The notes: generated from the letters alone by a model not told the origin. DNA of 64,000 nucleotides from an uncultured Bacteroidota bacterium (GCA_903919075.1 CAIXGR010000025.1:1-64000); one strand, 5' to 3'; counted from the stretch's first letter, positions 26,093 through 35,774 are shown. Translations and numbers: made by a program.

Positions 26093-26518
26093 TTATAAAA
26101 AACTATCTAAAGCCAATACGTAACTTTCCAACCCAAAGCCTGCAATAATTCCTTTGCAAACCCCGCTTAAAAGAGATGTATGGCGAAATTCTTCGCGGGT
26201 GTATGGGTTGCTGATATGAACTTCAATAACTTTCGTTTTTATAGAAGCCACAGCGTCACGCAAGGCAACGCTGGTGTGCGTATAGCCGCCGCCGTTTAAT
26301 ATAATACCATCATAACTAAAGCCAACTTCCTGTATCTTGTTGATCAATTCGCCTTCAACGTTGGATTGGTATTGGCTTAACTGAATATCGTCGCTGTATA
26401 CATCTTTAATGTCGTTAAAAAACTGTTCGAAAGTCATGTTGCCGTAAATATCAGGTTCGCGTTTACCCAACAGATTTAAATTAGGCCCGTTAATGATGAT
26501 GATTTTCTTTTTATTCAT
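26093..26518 (-). CDS. aroQ: 3-dehydroquinate dehydratase, type II
   Basis: This enzyme dehydrates 3-dehydroquinate in the shikimate pathway as a cytoplasmic dodecamer. The 141-residue protein has the diagnostic INGPNLNLLGKREPDIYG (8-25) with the flexible catalytic-loop tyrosine. IQEVGFSYDGIILNGGGYTHTSVALRDA and VIEVHISNPYTREEFRHTS carry the catalytic histidine. It is convergent with the preceding gene, with abutting stop codons. Confidence 0.96.
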   Translation of the reverse strand: MNKKKIIIINGPNLNLLGKREPDIYGNMTFEQFFNDIKDVYSDDIQLSQYQSNVEGELINKIQEVGFSYDGIILNGGGYTHTSVALRDAVASIKTKVIEVHISNPYTREEFRHTSLLSGVCKGIIAGFGLESYVLALDSFL

Positions 26519-26600
26519 GCTGCAATTTGCAATTCATAATTTGAAATTCGAAATTTGTTTAGTGCTGTAAAATTAATTTGTCTTTTATTACATAGTAATC

Positions 26601-26705
26601 TCATCCCCCTGACTGTCTTTTCCTATGGAAAATCCAGTCTTCCCCCTTCGAAGGGGGACAATTCGATTCAACTGTCGAAGACATTGAATCGAATTTGGGG
26701 GATGA
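26601..26705. repeat. Compound palindromic repeat element (about 105 bp) upstream of xerD
   Basis: Three inverted repeats sit in one block. The outer arms are TCATCCCCC (26601-26609) and GGGGGATGA (26697-26705). An 18-bp perfect palindrome built on CCCCCTTCGAAGGGGG lies at 26641-26658. AATTCGATTCAA (26660-26671) pairs with TTGAATCGAATT (26684-26695). No frame spans it. The terminal repeats and internal symmetry resemble a non-autonomous mobile palindrome (REP/MITE-like). Confidence 0.6.
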
Positions 26706-26759
26706 CGGGCGGCTAGTTCTAACAGGCACTAAGCTTTGCACACATCCTAAATTCTAACA

Positions 26760-27662
26760 ATGTCGTGGCAGTCGTATATAAAAGGGTTTAAAAGTTATTT
26801 GCAGTTAGAGAAATCGCTGTCCCTAAACTCTATTGACGCATATCTGCGCGATGTAGGCAAACTGGCCAACTACGTTGAAGTTGCAAAATTATCGCTTCAA
26901 CCCGATGAAGTAAAGCATGAACATTTAGAAGGTTTTGTAAAAGCCATTCATGAACTTGGTTTAGATGCACGTTCGCAAGCACGTATTATTTCTGGCATTA
27001 AGGCATTTTATAAATACCTGGTAATCGAAGACGTTCTTTCCATTAACCCGGCGGAACTTTTATCGGCGCCCAAACTTTCCAGAAAATTACCCGATACACT
27101 TTCAACAGAGGAAATAAATGCACTGCTGGAGTCTATTGACCTGAGCACACCGGAAGGAATGCGCAACCGCACCATGCTTGAAGTGCTGTATGGCTGCGGA
27201 CTGCGTGTAAGCGAACTTACCGGCCTCAAAATATCCGACATATTTATGGATGTAGAGTTTATTAAGGTAACCGGCAAAGGCGATAAAGAACGGCTCGTGC
27301 CTATAGGTAGCCAAGCCATTAAGTATATACGGATGTATAAAGAACAGGTACGCGTTCACGTACCGGTGCAAAAAGGACAAGAAGATATTTTGTTTTTGAA
27401 CCGACGCGGAAGACACCTCAGCCGCATGTACGTGTTCTTAGTTATTAAAGAAGCTGCACAAAAGATAGGATTGAAGAAAACAATATCGCCGCACACCTTT
27501 CGCCACTCATTCGCCACCCACCTTATTGAAGGCGGCGCCGACCTGCGCGCCATTCAGGAAATGCTAGGCCATGCCTCAATTACCACTACTGAAATTTATA
27601 CGCATCTTGACAGGGATTACTTGCGGAGTACTATTATGCAGTTTCATCCGAGGTATAAGTAA
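26760..27662 (+). CDS. xerD: Site-specific tyrosine recombinase XerD
   Basis: This recombinase resolves chromosome dimers at dif with XerC before division. The 300-residue protein has an N-terminal SAM-like core-binding domain (FKSYLQLEKSLSLNSIDAYLRDVGKLANYV). The catalytic domain carries R149 in GCGLRVSELTGL, the beta-hairpin lysine in TGKGDKERLVPIG, HTFRHSFATH and GHASITTTEIYTH with nucleophile Y280. All catalytic residues are present. It is flanked on both sides by unrelated palindromic elements; no dif-like sequence was identified. Confidence 0.94.
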   Translation: MSWQSYIKGFKSYLQLEKSLSLNSIDAYLRDVGKLANYVEVAKLSLQPDEVKHEHLEGFVKAIHELGLDARSQARIISGIKAFYKYLVIEDVLSINPAELLSAPKLSRKLPDTLSTEEINALLESIDLSTPEGMRNRTMLEVLYGCGLRVSELTGLKISDIFMDVEFIKVTGKGDKERLVPIGSQAIKYIRMYKEQVRVHVPVQKGQEDILFLNRRGRHLSRMYVFLVIKEAAQKIGLKKTISPHTFRHSFATHLIEGGADLRAIQEMLGHASITTTEIYTHLDRDYLRSTIMQFHPRYK

Positions 27663-27973
27663 TAGATATGAGATATTAGATGTTAGACATTAGATAAAAT
27701 ACAAAATAAAAAAACAGCACACAACTGGCGCAAGAATGCAGCGTGGATGGAGGGGTTAGCGTTCTTGTGCCTTTAGTACCCACGGTCATAAAGAGGCTCA
27801 TGGGCACAAGAACCCTCCCCACTGGCTCGCCCGGCATTCTTGCGCCAGTTGGGGAGATATTAGTTATCTTTTCAAAGAAAATAATACACACATTACAAAT
27901 ACGAGGCCGCAGCATCCGCGTCCGCTGCCCGCAAATGCCATTCTACAGGCGGACGAGCGGTGTTGTCCTTTTA
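27663..27973. other. Intergenic region carrying a nested palindromic element; no gene
   Basis: After xerD comes an AT-rich stretch with short repeats of AGATATTAGAT and AGACATTAGAT, then the inverted-repeat element at 27722-27851. A 137-codon frame (27743-28156) crosses the element and runs antisense to the next gene. It is judged spurious. Confidence 0.5.
27722..27851. repeat. Nested inverted-repeat element (about 130 bp) downstream of xerD
   Basis: The outer arms are perfect 18-bp repeats: CAACTGGCGCAAGAATGC (27722-27739) and its complement at 27834-27851. Inside are GTTCTTGTGCC (27761-27771) and GGCACAAGAAC (27803-27813), flanked by GGAGGG and CCCTCC. The element is GC-rich against AT-rich DNA and would fold into one long stem. 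The form is that of a non-autonomous palindromic insertion or a REP-type element. Confidence 0.65.
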
Positions 27974-28486
27974 TCACCGTATTTTCCCTTCAATCATAAC
28001 TGTTTTCTTGTCGTTAAGAAAAGTAATACTTATTTCGCCCTTTTGAACAATCTTGATAATGCTTTTACTTTGCATTCTTTTTGCAACTTTGTAATACCAG
28101 GCGCTGCGGGTAAGGGTAGTGTCAAGTTTAAAAGTGCGGTCTGCTGTAGTTTTTAACAGCAAGGAATTATAATCTGTTTCAGAAAACTCTACCAGTGCCT
28201 CAGAATCATATTTGCCGTGCTGGTCTGGATACGTCGCATCCTTCGCAACAATTTTACCTGAAGGAGGAAATGTCAGCCCGGTATAACGCTCAAAGTCCTC
28301 TTGGTAAAAACTGTCAAGTGGATATACCGCCGTGTAGATGAAGAAACTCGGTATGCCAATTATTAATAATCCAACCGTTAGCCCAATATTCTTATATCCT
28401 TTTTTCGCAAGCCAACGATAAATAATAATTGGAATCCCAATGGTAATTACAGATAAAACTATAAGAGCAATAAGTATTTCAGCCAT
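27974..28486 (-). CDS. Hypothetical membrane-anchored protein
   Basis: A 170-residue protein with two N-terminal hydrophobic segments (ILIALIVLSVITIGIPIIIYRWL and NIGLTVGLLIIGIPSFFIYTAVY, about 4-57). A soluble domain of about 110 residues follows (FERYTGLTFPPSGKIVAKDATYPDQHGKYDSEALVEF). That segment recalls small envelope proteins, but the family is not recognised. The start ATG 28486 gives the first membrane helix at once. No partner gene is adjacent. Confidence 0.65.
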   Translation of the reverse strand: MAEILIALIVLSVITIGIPIIIYRWLAKKGYKNIGLTVGLLIIGIPSFFIYTAVYPLDSFYQEDFERYTGLTFPPSGKIVAKDATYPDQHGKYDSEALVEFSETDYNSLLLKTTADRTFKLDTTLTRSAWYYKVAKRMQSKSIIKIVQKGEISITFLNDKKTVMIEGKIR

Positions 28487-28834
28487 TATTGTTGGGCTAT
28501 CAAATTACCGTCAACACTTAAATATACGCAATTGCCAAAACATAATATAAATTAAGTAGAACTAAAAACTATCGAAAATAAGTATATTAAATGTTTATTG
28601 ACCAGATTGACACAAAGGTACGAAAAACACTGCAGAAGACCATTCAGCCCGCAGGTTGTCGCATAATTTGATTCGCTTATTCTTTATGAATAAATCGTTC
28701 CCGTATGAGCGTAGCAGGCCGCCACGCTCCATTAAGACGATAGACTGTCCATAGTGATCATGATAATATAAAACAGCACACCCTTCGACATGCTGTTTTT
28801 TTTAACCTTTTAACCTGTAACCTGCAACTTGTAA
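28487..28834. other. Gene-free stretch containing the gdhA terminator
   Basis: No coding frame is convincing. It holds a short inverted repeat GAGCGT/ACGCTC (about 28706-28730) and the hairpin at 28771-28803 described separately. Near 28808-28838 the text ACCTGTAACCTG occurs, similar to the AGGTTACAGGTTAC stretch near 157-172 in the opposite orientation. Confidence 0.4.
28771..28803 (-). terminator. Bidirectional hairpin terminator downstream of gdhA
   Basis: AAACAGCA (28771-28778) pairs with TGCTGTTT (28791-28798) around a 12-base loop. A run of eight T ends the plus strand side, while the minus strand reads TTTT then ATATTAT. It lies 32 bases beyond the gdhA stop and would end that transcript. 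Confidence 0.6.
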
Positions 28835-30187
28835 CTACACAAGTCCCTGATCAATCATAGCATCAGCCACCTTCACAAAGCCACCAACATTCGCCCCTTT
28901 CAGATAGTCAATACTGCCATCGGCACGTTTGCCGTATTTGCTGCAAGTGGTATGTATGCTTTTCATAATGTTGAGTAAGCGGTGGTCTACTTCCTCGCGT
29001 GTCCATGAAAGCCTTAATGAGTTTTGCGACATTTCAAGGCCTGAGGTAGCAACGCCGCCAGCGTTGGATGCTTTGCCTGGTGCGTATAATATTTTTGCTT
29101 CCTGAAATACTGTAATTGCTTCCGGCGTAGTAGGCATATTAGCACCTTCGGCTACGCACAGCACACCATTTTTCTTTAATGCTTTGGCATCATCACCATT
29201 CAATTCGTTTTGAGTAGCACATGGTAAAGCCACATCGCACTTAATATGCCAAGGTGTTTTTCCTTCAAAATATTCAGCCTTGTATTTGCTGGCGTATTCT
29301 TTTATCCGGCCGCGTTTTACGTTCTTCAATTCCATCAAAAAGTCCAGCTTTTCGGCATTAAAACCTGCGGCATCATAAATATACCCATCACTATCTGATG
29401 CTGTAACCGCTTTAGCGCCTAACTGTATGCACTTTTCGATAGCATACTGTGCCACATTACCCGAGCCCGATACTACCACTGTTTTGCCTTTAAAACCATC
29501 GTTTCTATGCTCCAGCATTTCCTGTGCAAAATATACACAGCCATAACCTGTGGCCTCAGGACGAATAAGCGAACCACCCCAACCAATACCTTTGCCGGTA
29601 AGCACACCGGTAAATTCGTTTCTTAGCTTTTTATATTGCCCGAACATAAAGCCAATTTCGCGGCCACCTACGCCAATATCACCGGCAGGTACATCGGTAT
29701 CAGCACCAATGTGCTTCGATAATTCTGTCATAAAAGATTGGCAGAAGCGCATTACTTCGGTATCTGATTTTCCTTTAGGGTCAAAATCGCTTCCGCCTTT
29801 TCCGCCGCCCATAGGCAAGGTGGTAAGTGAGTTTTTAAATATCTGTTCGAAACCTAAAAACTTGAGGATAGAAAGATTAACCGTTGGATGAAACCGAAGG
29901 CCCCCTTTGTAGGGCCCCAAAGCAGAATTAAACTGAACCCGGTAGCCCTTGTTTACCTGAATTTTGCCTTTATCATCAGCCCAAGCAACCCTAAAAATAA
30001 TAGCGCGTTCTGGTTCAATAATGCGTTCAATAATTTTGGCATCGGCATATTTTGGATGCTCGGCAATAAAAGGAAGCACCGCCTCGGCCACTTCATAAAC
30101 CGCCTGATGAAACTCCGGCTCGTTCGGATTTTTAGCTTTAACGTATGCCATAAATGCGTCTAATTGCGATTGCGCTGCTTGTGCCAT
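28835..30187 (-). CDS. gdhA: NADP-dependent glutamate dehydrogenase
   Basis: This cytoplasmic hexamer makes glutamate from 2-oxoglutarate and ammonia. The 450-residue length is that of the small bacterial/fungal NADP type. Motifs are YRVQFNSALGPYKGGLRFHPTVN, the catalytic-lysine region LTTLPMGGGKGGSDFDPKGKSD, PAGDIGVGGREIGFMFGQYK, the Rossmann VVSGSGNVAQYAIEK and the LPCATQNELNGDDA block. Coenzyme preference is inferred from overall similarity. Confidence 0.96.
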   Translation of the reverse strand: MAQAAQSQLDAFMAYVKAKNPNEPEFHQAVYEVAEAVLPFIAEHPKYADAKIIERIIEPERAIIFRVAWADDKGKIQVNKGYRVQFNSALGPYKGGLRFHPTVNLSILKFLGFEQIFKNSLTTLPMGGGKGGSDFDPKGKSDTEVMRFCQSFMTELSKHIGADTDVPAGDIGVGGREIGFMFGQYKKLRNEFTGVLTGKGIGWGGSLIRPEATGYGCVYFAQEMLEHRNDGFKGKTVVVSGSGNVAQYAIEKCIQLGAKAVTASDSDGYIYDAAGFNAEKLDFLMELKNVKRGRIKEYASKYKAEYFEGKTPWHIKCDVALPCATQNELNGDDAKALKKNGVLCVAEGANMPTTPEAITVFQEAKILYAPGKASNAGGVATSGLEMSQNSLRLSWTREEVDHRLLNIMKSIHTTCSKYGKRADGSIDYLKGANVGGFVKVADAMIDQGLV

Positions 30188-30463
30188 ATTGCTTATGTTT
30201 TAGGGTTAAAAATTGAGTGTATGCAAATATGCATATTCATATTAAAATAAGCATGTTAATATCCACATCAACAATAGTCTGAAAAAAGATCCCTCAACAC
30301 AAGCTTAAATTAAATACGATAAATGATTAATAATCAATATCATAAATAACATTAACTAAATACATTATTTCACCTCTGTTGAAATAATTTGTATAACAAA
30401 AATAAAAAATAAGCTCCCCTCCTTTTCAAAATTCTGATTTTTGCGCCTTCTTTATTCAGCGTT

Positions 30464-31696
30464 TTGAAACAGGCCATTAACCGATATTTTTCCATCAGGC
30501 GGGTTATCATCTATTTGATGATGGTCGACGTTTCGCTGCAGCTTATTAACTCGGCCTTTACCCTTCTATTAAATTACTTAATGCTCGACCACGGGTTTAA
30601 AGATTACGAAATTACCTCCATGGTGGGCAACCGTTATTTAACTGTTTTGCTTTGCGCCCTTCCGCTTGCTATCATCATTAAAGGAAAAAAATTAAAGCCC
30701 TTTATTGTGGCAGGTTCAATTGCTTCACCCATTGTTGCCCTGCTTTTAATATGGGGCATACACATGCACAATACCGAACTTATCCGGATGCTAATGGCTT
30801 TATGGGGTATTGCCTTTTCGCTGGTTCAAATATTGGTTTTGCCCTACATACTTTTAAACGGCACGAAAGATCACGAAACCGAATCTATTGCCCTGTTCTT
30901 TTCTGCAGGAAATTTTACCCTTATTGTTACCGGGCTTTTAAGCTACATACTGCCCCAACTACATAAATTCTTTTCAACCGAAGTGCTGCTTATCATCTAT
31001 TCGGTAATGGGCTTCACCGGCGTCTACTTTGCTAAAAAATTACCCGAGCAGGAAACCATAGGCACTAAAATTCCGCTCATTAACCTGCATACCGATTACG
31101 ATTGGGACCTGATTATCCAGGCGGCCATACCTACTTTTATAATTGCCTTCGGCGCAGGGTTTACCATTCCGTTCATCAACCTGTTTTTTAAAAGCGTTCA
31201 TAATATGGATGCTGCGCCTTTTTCATTGATGAACTCAGTAGCGTTTGCGCTGGTAGTTGTTTCTGCCTTTTTTATTCCGGAAATAAAGCGGCGCTTCGGC
31301 TACCAGGTGGCTATTACTTTGGTACAGTCGTTTGCTATTGTAGCGCTATTTGCAATGGGCACTACCGAATGGTATAAAGGCTACCCGGCCGGCATTATTG
31401 TGGCTGTGGTTACCTTCATTATCCGCCAACCGTTGATGAATATGGCGGGCCCCATGACCTCTGAACTTACCCTAAACTACGTGGGAGAAAAAAACCGCGA
31501 AATGATTTCAGCCCTCGGCGCAGCTATTTGGAGCGGTTGCTGGTTTGTAAGCGCCAAGCTTTTTTCAATGCTGCGCGAAGCAGATATTGCTTACTCCAAC
31601 ATCATTTTCATAACAGTGGGATTTTACATAATCGGCGTGGCCTGGTATTATTGGCTGATAAAAGCACACGAGAAAAAAGCACGCGCCAATGGTTAA
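30464..31696 (+). CDS. Major facilitator superfamily transporter
   Basis: A 410-residue protein with about twelve hydrophobic helices. The frame begins at TTG 30464; KQAINRYFSIRR then gives a basic N-terminus before the first helix. No ATG upstream fits. The inter-domain loop (LPEQETIGTKIPLINLHTDYDWDL) lies mid-protein, as expected. No substrate-specific motif was recognised. Its end overlaps the next gene by eight bases, so the two are co-transcribed, although a functional link is not obvious. Confidence 0.88.
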   Translation: MKQAINRYFSIRRVIIYLMMVDVSLQLINSAFTLLLNYLMLDHGFKDYEITSMVGNRYLTVLLCALPLAIIIKGKKLKPFIVAGSIASPIVALLLIWGIHMHNTELIRMLMALWGIAFSLVQILVLPYILLNGTKDHETESIALFFSAGNFTLIVTGLLSYILPQLHKFFSTEVLLIIYSVMGFTGVYFAKKLPEQETIGTKIPLINLHTDYDWDLIIQAAIPTFIIAFGAGFTIPFINLFFKSVHNMDAAPFSLMNSVAFALVVVSAFFIPEIKRRFGYQVAITLVQSFAIVALFAMGTTEWYKGYPAGIIVAVVTFIIRQPLMNMAGPMTSELTLNYVGEKNREMISALGAAIWSGCWFVSAKLFSMLREADIAYSNIIFITVGFYIIGVAWYYWLIKAHEKKARANG

Positions 31697-32198
31697 GATA
31701 GGTTTAATGAGCGATACCCATGGCTACCTCGACCCCAAAATATTTGAGGTTTTTAAAGACGTAGACGAAATATGGAACGCCGGTGATATAGGCACGCTTG
31801 ACCTTTGCGACGAGCTAAAAAACTTCAAACCCTTCTACGCTGTTTACGGAAATATTGACGACAAAAATATCCGCATTGAATACCCTTTGAACCTTGAAAT
31901 GGAACGCGAGGGCTTAAAAATCCTCATCACCCACATAGGCGGTTACCCCGGCAATTATGAACCTAAAGCCCGTAAGAAAATTGAAGAACTGAACCCTGAT
32001 ATTTTTATTTGCGGTCACTCGCACATTTTAAAAGTAATGCGCGACGCCAAACACAACAACATGATTGTAATGAACCCCGGTGCAGCCGGTATACAGGGCT
32101 TTCATAAAGTGAAAACGGTTTTGAGGTTTACACTAAACAATAAGAAGGTTGAGAATTTGGAGGTAGTGGAATTGGGGTTGAGGGGGGAGATAAAGTAA
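31689..32198 (+). CDS. YfcE/MJ0936-family metallophosphoesterase
   Basis: A 169-residue two-metal phosphoesterase. The calcineurin-like motifs are in order: GLMSDTHGY (D-x-H), WNAGDIG (GD), AVYGNIDD (GN), ITHIGGYPG and CGHSHILK (GHSH). The family hydrolyses small phosphodiesters; the physiological substrate is unknown. It overlaps the MFS gene by eight bases. Confidence 0.93.
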   Translation: MVKIGLMSDTHGYLDPKIFEVFKDVDEIWNAGDIGTLDLCDELKNFKPFYAVYGNIDDKNIRIEYPLNLEMEREGLKILITHIGGYPGNYEPKARKKIEELNPDIFICGHSHILKVMRDAKHNNMIVMNPGAAGIQGFHKVKTVLRFTLNNKKVENLEVVELGLRGEIK

Positions 32199-32285
32199 CC
32201 TTGGAACAATTTTAATTATGTATCCCAAAAATTTGAAAACCCTGTAATTTCAAATTCTTTATAATTTGCGCAAAAATTACCCTTC

Positions 32286-34373
32286 ATGGCCAAGCAACAA
32301 AGTAAACCACAGGCAAAACCGGAAAAAAAAGTTGAACCTAAAATTGAAACAGTTTTGGTTAACCTAATACCCGAGCCACTTGCCAAAAAGATTTTTTTCG
32401 CGTTTGCCATTGTATTGTTACTAGTAATGACCACCGTAAGCCACCAATACGGCATTACCGGTGATGAGAACGTGCACAGAATGTACGGCCATGATATTAT
32501 TGACTTTTACGCCACCTTAGGTAAAAACAATGTAGCCGCAACTACAGCCGGGGCCGATTCAATAATGGTTAACTACGGCGGCTTTTACGATGGCACTGCC
32601 ACATTGCTTGCAAAAGCCATGCCTTCTGTGAGCGAATGGGATGTGCGCCATTTTTGGAACTCTATTTTTGGATTTGTAGCTATGCTGTGTGCCGGTTTAG
32701 TAGCGGTTGAAGTTGCAGGTTGGCAAGCCGGCTTACTTACGCTTATATTCATGGCCCTCTCCCCCCGCTTTTTTGGCGAAAGCATGAACAACCCAAAGGA
32801 TATCACCATGGCTGCCGGTTATATGCTTTCGTATATATTTATTATTAAATTTTTAAAACAACTACCCCGCCCAAGTTTCAAAATAGCTATGGGTTTAGGT
32901 ATAAGCATTGGTATAGCCATGGGTATACGTATTGGCGGTTTACTACTTATCCCCTACACCTTTTTATTTTACGGGCTTGCCATGGCAAACTTATTAGGCT
33001 GGAAAGAAGTTTTAGATTTTTCTAAATTCAAAGAAAACATCTGGCCTAGCTTTAAATTGGTTTTACTGGCATCTATAATAGGCTACGGCTTCAGTCTTAT
33101 ATTTTGGCCTTATGGCTTAGTAAGCCCTATCAGCCACCCGCTTGAAGCCTTAGGTGTAGCCGAGAAATTCCCGATACACATACGAATATTATTCGATGGA
33201 AAACAAATCCAGTCTTCCGAAGTGCCCTGGAATTATATTCCTCAATGGCTTTTCATTTCAACACCGTTATTTGGTTTAATAGGGCTGGCCTGTTCGGTAT
33301 CACTCATTCCATATATGAAGAGAAACGGCAGTCTTTTGCTATTGGGCTTTCTTTATTTCTCCCTCCTATTCCCAATCGGCTATGTTATTTATAAAAAATC
33401 ATTTTTGTATGATGCCATGCGCCACTTCTTTTTTGTATACCCAAGCATTATCATTCTCGCCGGTATTGCTTTTGATTATTTCCTGAAAGTATTTTCGAGA
33501 AACACAAAGTATTTCATTGCCCTAATGATTGCGCTGTTAATGATTCTTCCTGCGCGTTTTATGTTTGCCAACCATCCTAACCAGTGTGTTTATTTTAACG
33601 AGTTAGAAGGTGGCATACAAGGTGCTTATGGCAACTACGAAACAGATTATTATATGAACTCGGCCAAACAATGCGCCGACTGGATGAAACAACATGAAAA
33701 CCTGAAACGCAACGACGGAAGAAAAACAACAGTTTACAGCAATGCAGTAACACCGGTGGGCTTTTATTTTAAACCCGATTCGGCGTTTGTAGCTATAGGC
33801 TACGCCAGCTACAGACAGCGCAGCGAAAAAAATGCCGATTACGAAATTATGTATTGCCGCTTTGTTGACCGTGACCTTTTAGTGAAATCGGCATTTCCGC
33901 CCGAGCAAAGTGTTTACACCGTTTATGCTGATGGTGTGCCTCTTTCATGTGTTGTAAAAAAAGATGATAAGAGAGATTATGAGGGTATTGAATTAATTGG
34001 CAAAGGCGATTATGCCGGTGCAATAAATGCATTTGAACCTTACGCCCAAAAATACCCGAAGAACGAAATAGTTTTAGCCAACCTTGGTTTATGCTATTTG
34101 AATATGCAAAGATTTGATGATGCCATTCGTGTTTTAAATCAAAGTCTTTCACTTAGTAATGAAAATACGAATGCTGCCTACTGGCTGGGGCTTGGCTATT
34201 ACTACAAGCAAGATTTTGCAAATGCAGCAACTATACTTACTAATGAGGTAAAAGAAAACCAATATTTTGCACCACCATACCGGGTGCTAAGTGATTGCAT
34301 GGCGCGCCTTGGCGACCGGAACGCGGCGCAATACTACGCCAATATTTATCAGCAATTAACCGGTGGCAGATAA
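32286..34373 (+). CDS. Polytopic GT-C-like membrane protein fused to C-terminal TPRs
   Basis: A 695-residue protein. A basic N-terminal tail (to about 33) precedes roughly ten membrane helices (about 37-430). The first periplasmic loop carries YGITGDENVHRMYGHDIIDFY, whose acidic pair D-E follows the first helix as in GT-C glycosyltransferases. After the helices is an extracytoplasmic domain (FANHPNQCVYFNELEGGIQGAYGNYETDYYM). The TPR block runs from about 560 (GDYAGAINAFEPYAQKYP, LANLGLCYLNMQRFDDAIRVLNQ, AAYWLGLGYYYKQDFANAATIL). A dolichyl/undecaprenyl-phosphate sugar donor is typical of the family, but donor and target are not known here. Confidence 0.8.
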   Translation: MAKQQSKPQAKPEKKVEPKIETVLVNLIPEPLAKKIFFAFAIVLLLVMTTVSHQYGITGDENVHRMYGHDIIDFYATLGKNNVAATTAGADSIMVNYGGFYDGTATLLAKAMPSVSEWDVRHFWNSIFGFVAMLCAGLVAVEVAGWQAGLLTLIFMALSPRFFGESMNNPKDITMAAGYMLSYIFIIKFLKQLPRPSFKIAMGLGISIGIAMGIRIGGLLLIPYTFLFYGLAMANLLGWKEVLDFSKFKENIWPSFKLVLLASIIGYGFSLIFWPYGLVSPISHPLEALGVAEKFPIHIRILFDGKQIQSSEVPWNYIPQWLFISTPLFGLIGLACSVSLIPYMKRNGSLLLLGFLYFSLLFPIGYVIYKKSFLYDAMRHFFFVYPSIIILAGIAFDYFLKVFSRNTKYFIALMIALLMILPARFMFANHPNQCVYFNELEGGIQGAYGNYETDYYMNSAKQCADWMKQHENLKRNDGRKTTVYSNAVTPVGFYFKPDSAFVAIGYASYRQRSEKNADYEIMYCRFVDRDLLVKSAFPPEQSVYTVYADGVPLSCVVKKDDKRDYEGIELIGKGDYAGAINAFEPYAQKYPKNEIVLANLGLCYLNMQRFDDAIRVLNQSLSLSNENTNAAYWLGLGYYYKQDFANAATILTNEVKENQYFAPPYRVLSDCMARLGDRNAAQYYANIYQQLTGGR

Positions 34374-34378
34374 AAAAC

Positions 34379-34409
34379 AAAAGGGGCAATTTATAAATTG
34401 CCCCTTTTT
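34379..34409. terminator. Bidirectional rho-independent terminator between convergent genes
   Basis: A near-perfect palindrome built on GGGGCAATTT/AAATTGCCCC (34383-34404), flanked by A-rich and T-rich runs, lies between the convergent GT-C/TPR and icd genes. Both strands show a G+C stem followed by T-rich sequence, so it can end both transcripts. Confidence 0.85.
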
Positions 34410-34445
34410 GTTTTTACCGGTAATAATTACAAATTCAATATTATT

Positions 34446-35774
34446 TTAGAAGTGACTGATTATTTCATCAGCAAACTGGCCGCACTTTACTTCGGTTGCG
34501 CCTTCCATTAAACGGGCGAAATCGTAAGTAACGCGTTTAGCGGCAATAGCACTTTCAAGCCCATGATGAATTAATTGAGCGGCTTTATCCCAACCCAAAT
34601 ATTCAAACATCATAGCACCCGATAAAATAACCGAACCCGGATTTACTTTGTCAAGATTAGCGTATTTAGGGGCTGTGCCGTGTGTAGCTTCGAAAATAGC
34701 ATGTCCGGTTACATAATTAATATTGGCGCCGGGTGCAATACCAATACCACCTACCTGTGCAGCAAGAGCATCTGAAAGATAATCACCGTTCAAGTTCAAT
34801 GTCGCAATTACATCAAAATCCTCAGGGCGTGTAAGCACTTGCTGCAACGTAATATCGGCAATAGAATCTTTAATAATTACTTTACCTGCCGCTTGTGCTT
34901 CTTTCATTTCAGCATTCGCTGCGCTTTCGCCTTTTTCTTTTTTAGTTTTCTCCCAAGTGCTCCAGGTATATGTTTTATCACCAAATTCTTTTTCGGCAAG
35001 TTGGTAACCCCAATCGCGAAAAGCACCTTCGGTGTATTTCATGATATTACCCTTATGCACAAGGGTAACCGATTTGCGCTGGTGCAGTATTGCATACTCA
35101 ATAGCCGAACGAATCAAGCGCTGAGAGCCAATCATTGATACCGGTTTAATACCAATGCCCACTGCCAATTCCGGGTCGCTGTCTTTTAATCGGGCAACCT
35201 TCAAATATTCTTTTCCCTTCTTTTTATCGCTAAAACGAATCTTATTGTAGTCCTTTTCAAAATTCTTCTTCAAAAATTTCAAAAACTTCAAAGCATCTTC
35301 GCTTCCGCTCTGAAACTCAATACCGGCATAAATATCTTCAGTATTCTCGCGGAAAATTACCATTTCCACTTTTTCAGGATGCTTAACCGGCGAAGGTGTT
35401 CCGGCATAATATCTTACCGGACGAAGGCAAACATATAAATCAAGTATTTGGCGCAAAGCAACATTTAGCGAACGTATACCTCCACCAACCGGCGTTGTAA
35501 GCGGACCTTTAATACCCACTAAGTACTCTCTAAACGCAGCTAAGGTTTCATCCGGTAGCCAGCTACCAGTTTTGTTAAAACTTTTTTCACCGGCAAGTAC
35601 CTCCATCCACTCAATCTTCTTTTTGCCTTTGTACGCCTTTTCAACTGCAGCATCCAATACGCGCACGCTTGCCCGCCAAATATCAGGCCCAGTGCCATCA
35701 CCTTCAATAAATGGAATAATAGGATTCTCAGGTACTTTCAATTTGCCTCTGCTGGTGGTTATTTTTTCTGCCAT
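34446..35774 (-). CDS. icd: NADP-dependent isocitrate dehydrogenase
   Basis: This TCA-cycle enzyme oxidises isocitrate to 2-oxoglutarate. The 442-residue protein is the homodimeric E. coli-like type. Motifs are [47 protein letters not shown] with substrate arginines, and [37 protein letters not shown] carries the catalytic lysine, followed by [16 protein letters not shown] and [34 protein letters not shown]. Coenzyme choice is inferred from overall similarity. Confidence 0.96.
   Translation of the reverse strand: MAEKITTSRGKLKVPENPIIPFIEGDGTGPDIWRASVRVLDAAVEKAYKGKKKIEWMEVLAGEKSFNKTGSWLPDETLAAFREYLVGIKGPLTTPVGGGIRSLNVALRQILDLYVCLRPVRYYAGTPSPVKHPEKVEMVIFRENTEDIYAGIEFQSGSEDALKFLKFLKKNFEKDYNKIRFSDKKKGKEYLKVARLKDSDPELAVGIGIKPVSMIGSQRLIRSAIEYAILHQRKSVTLVHKGNIMKYTEGAFRDWGYQLAEKEFGDKTYTWSTWEKTKKEKGESAANAEMKEAQAAGKVIIKDSIADITLQQVLTRPEDFDVIATLNLNGDYLSDALAAQVGGIGIAPGANINYVTGHAIFEATHGTAPKYANLDKVNPGSVILSGAMMFEYLGWDKAAQLIHHGLESAIAAKRVTYDFARLMEGATEVKCGQFADEIISHF

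Noticed and set aside
27743-28156. 137-codon frame on the plus strand
   Set aside because: It runs through the palindromic element and continues antisense to the membrane protein gene at 27974-28486; its product is repetitive and unlikely.
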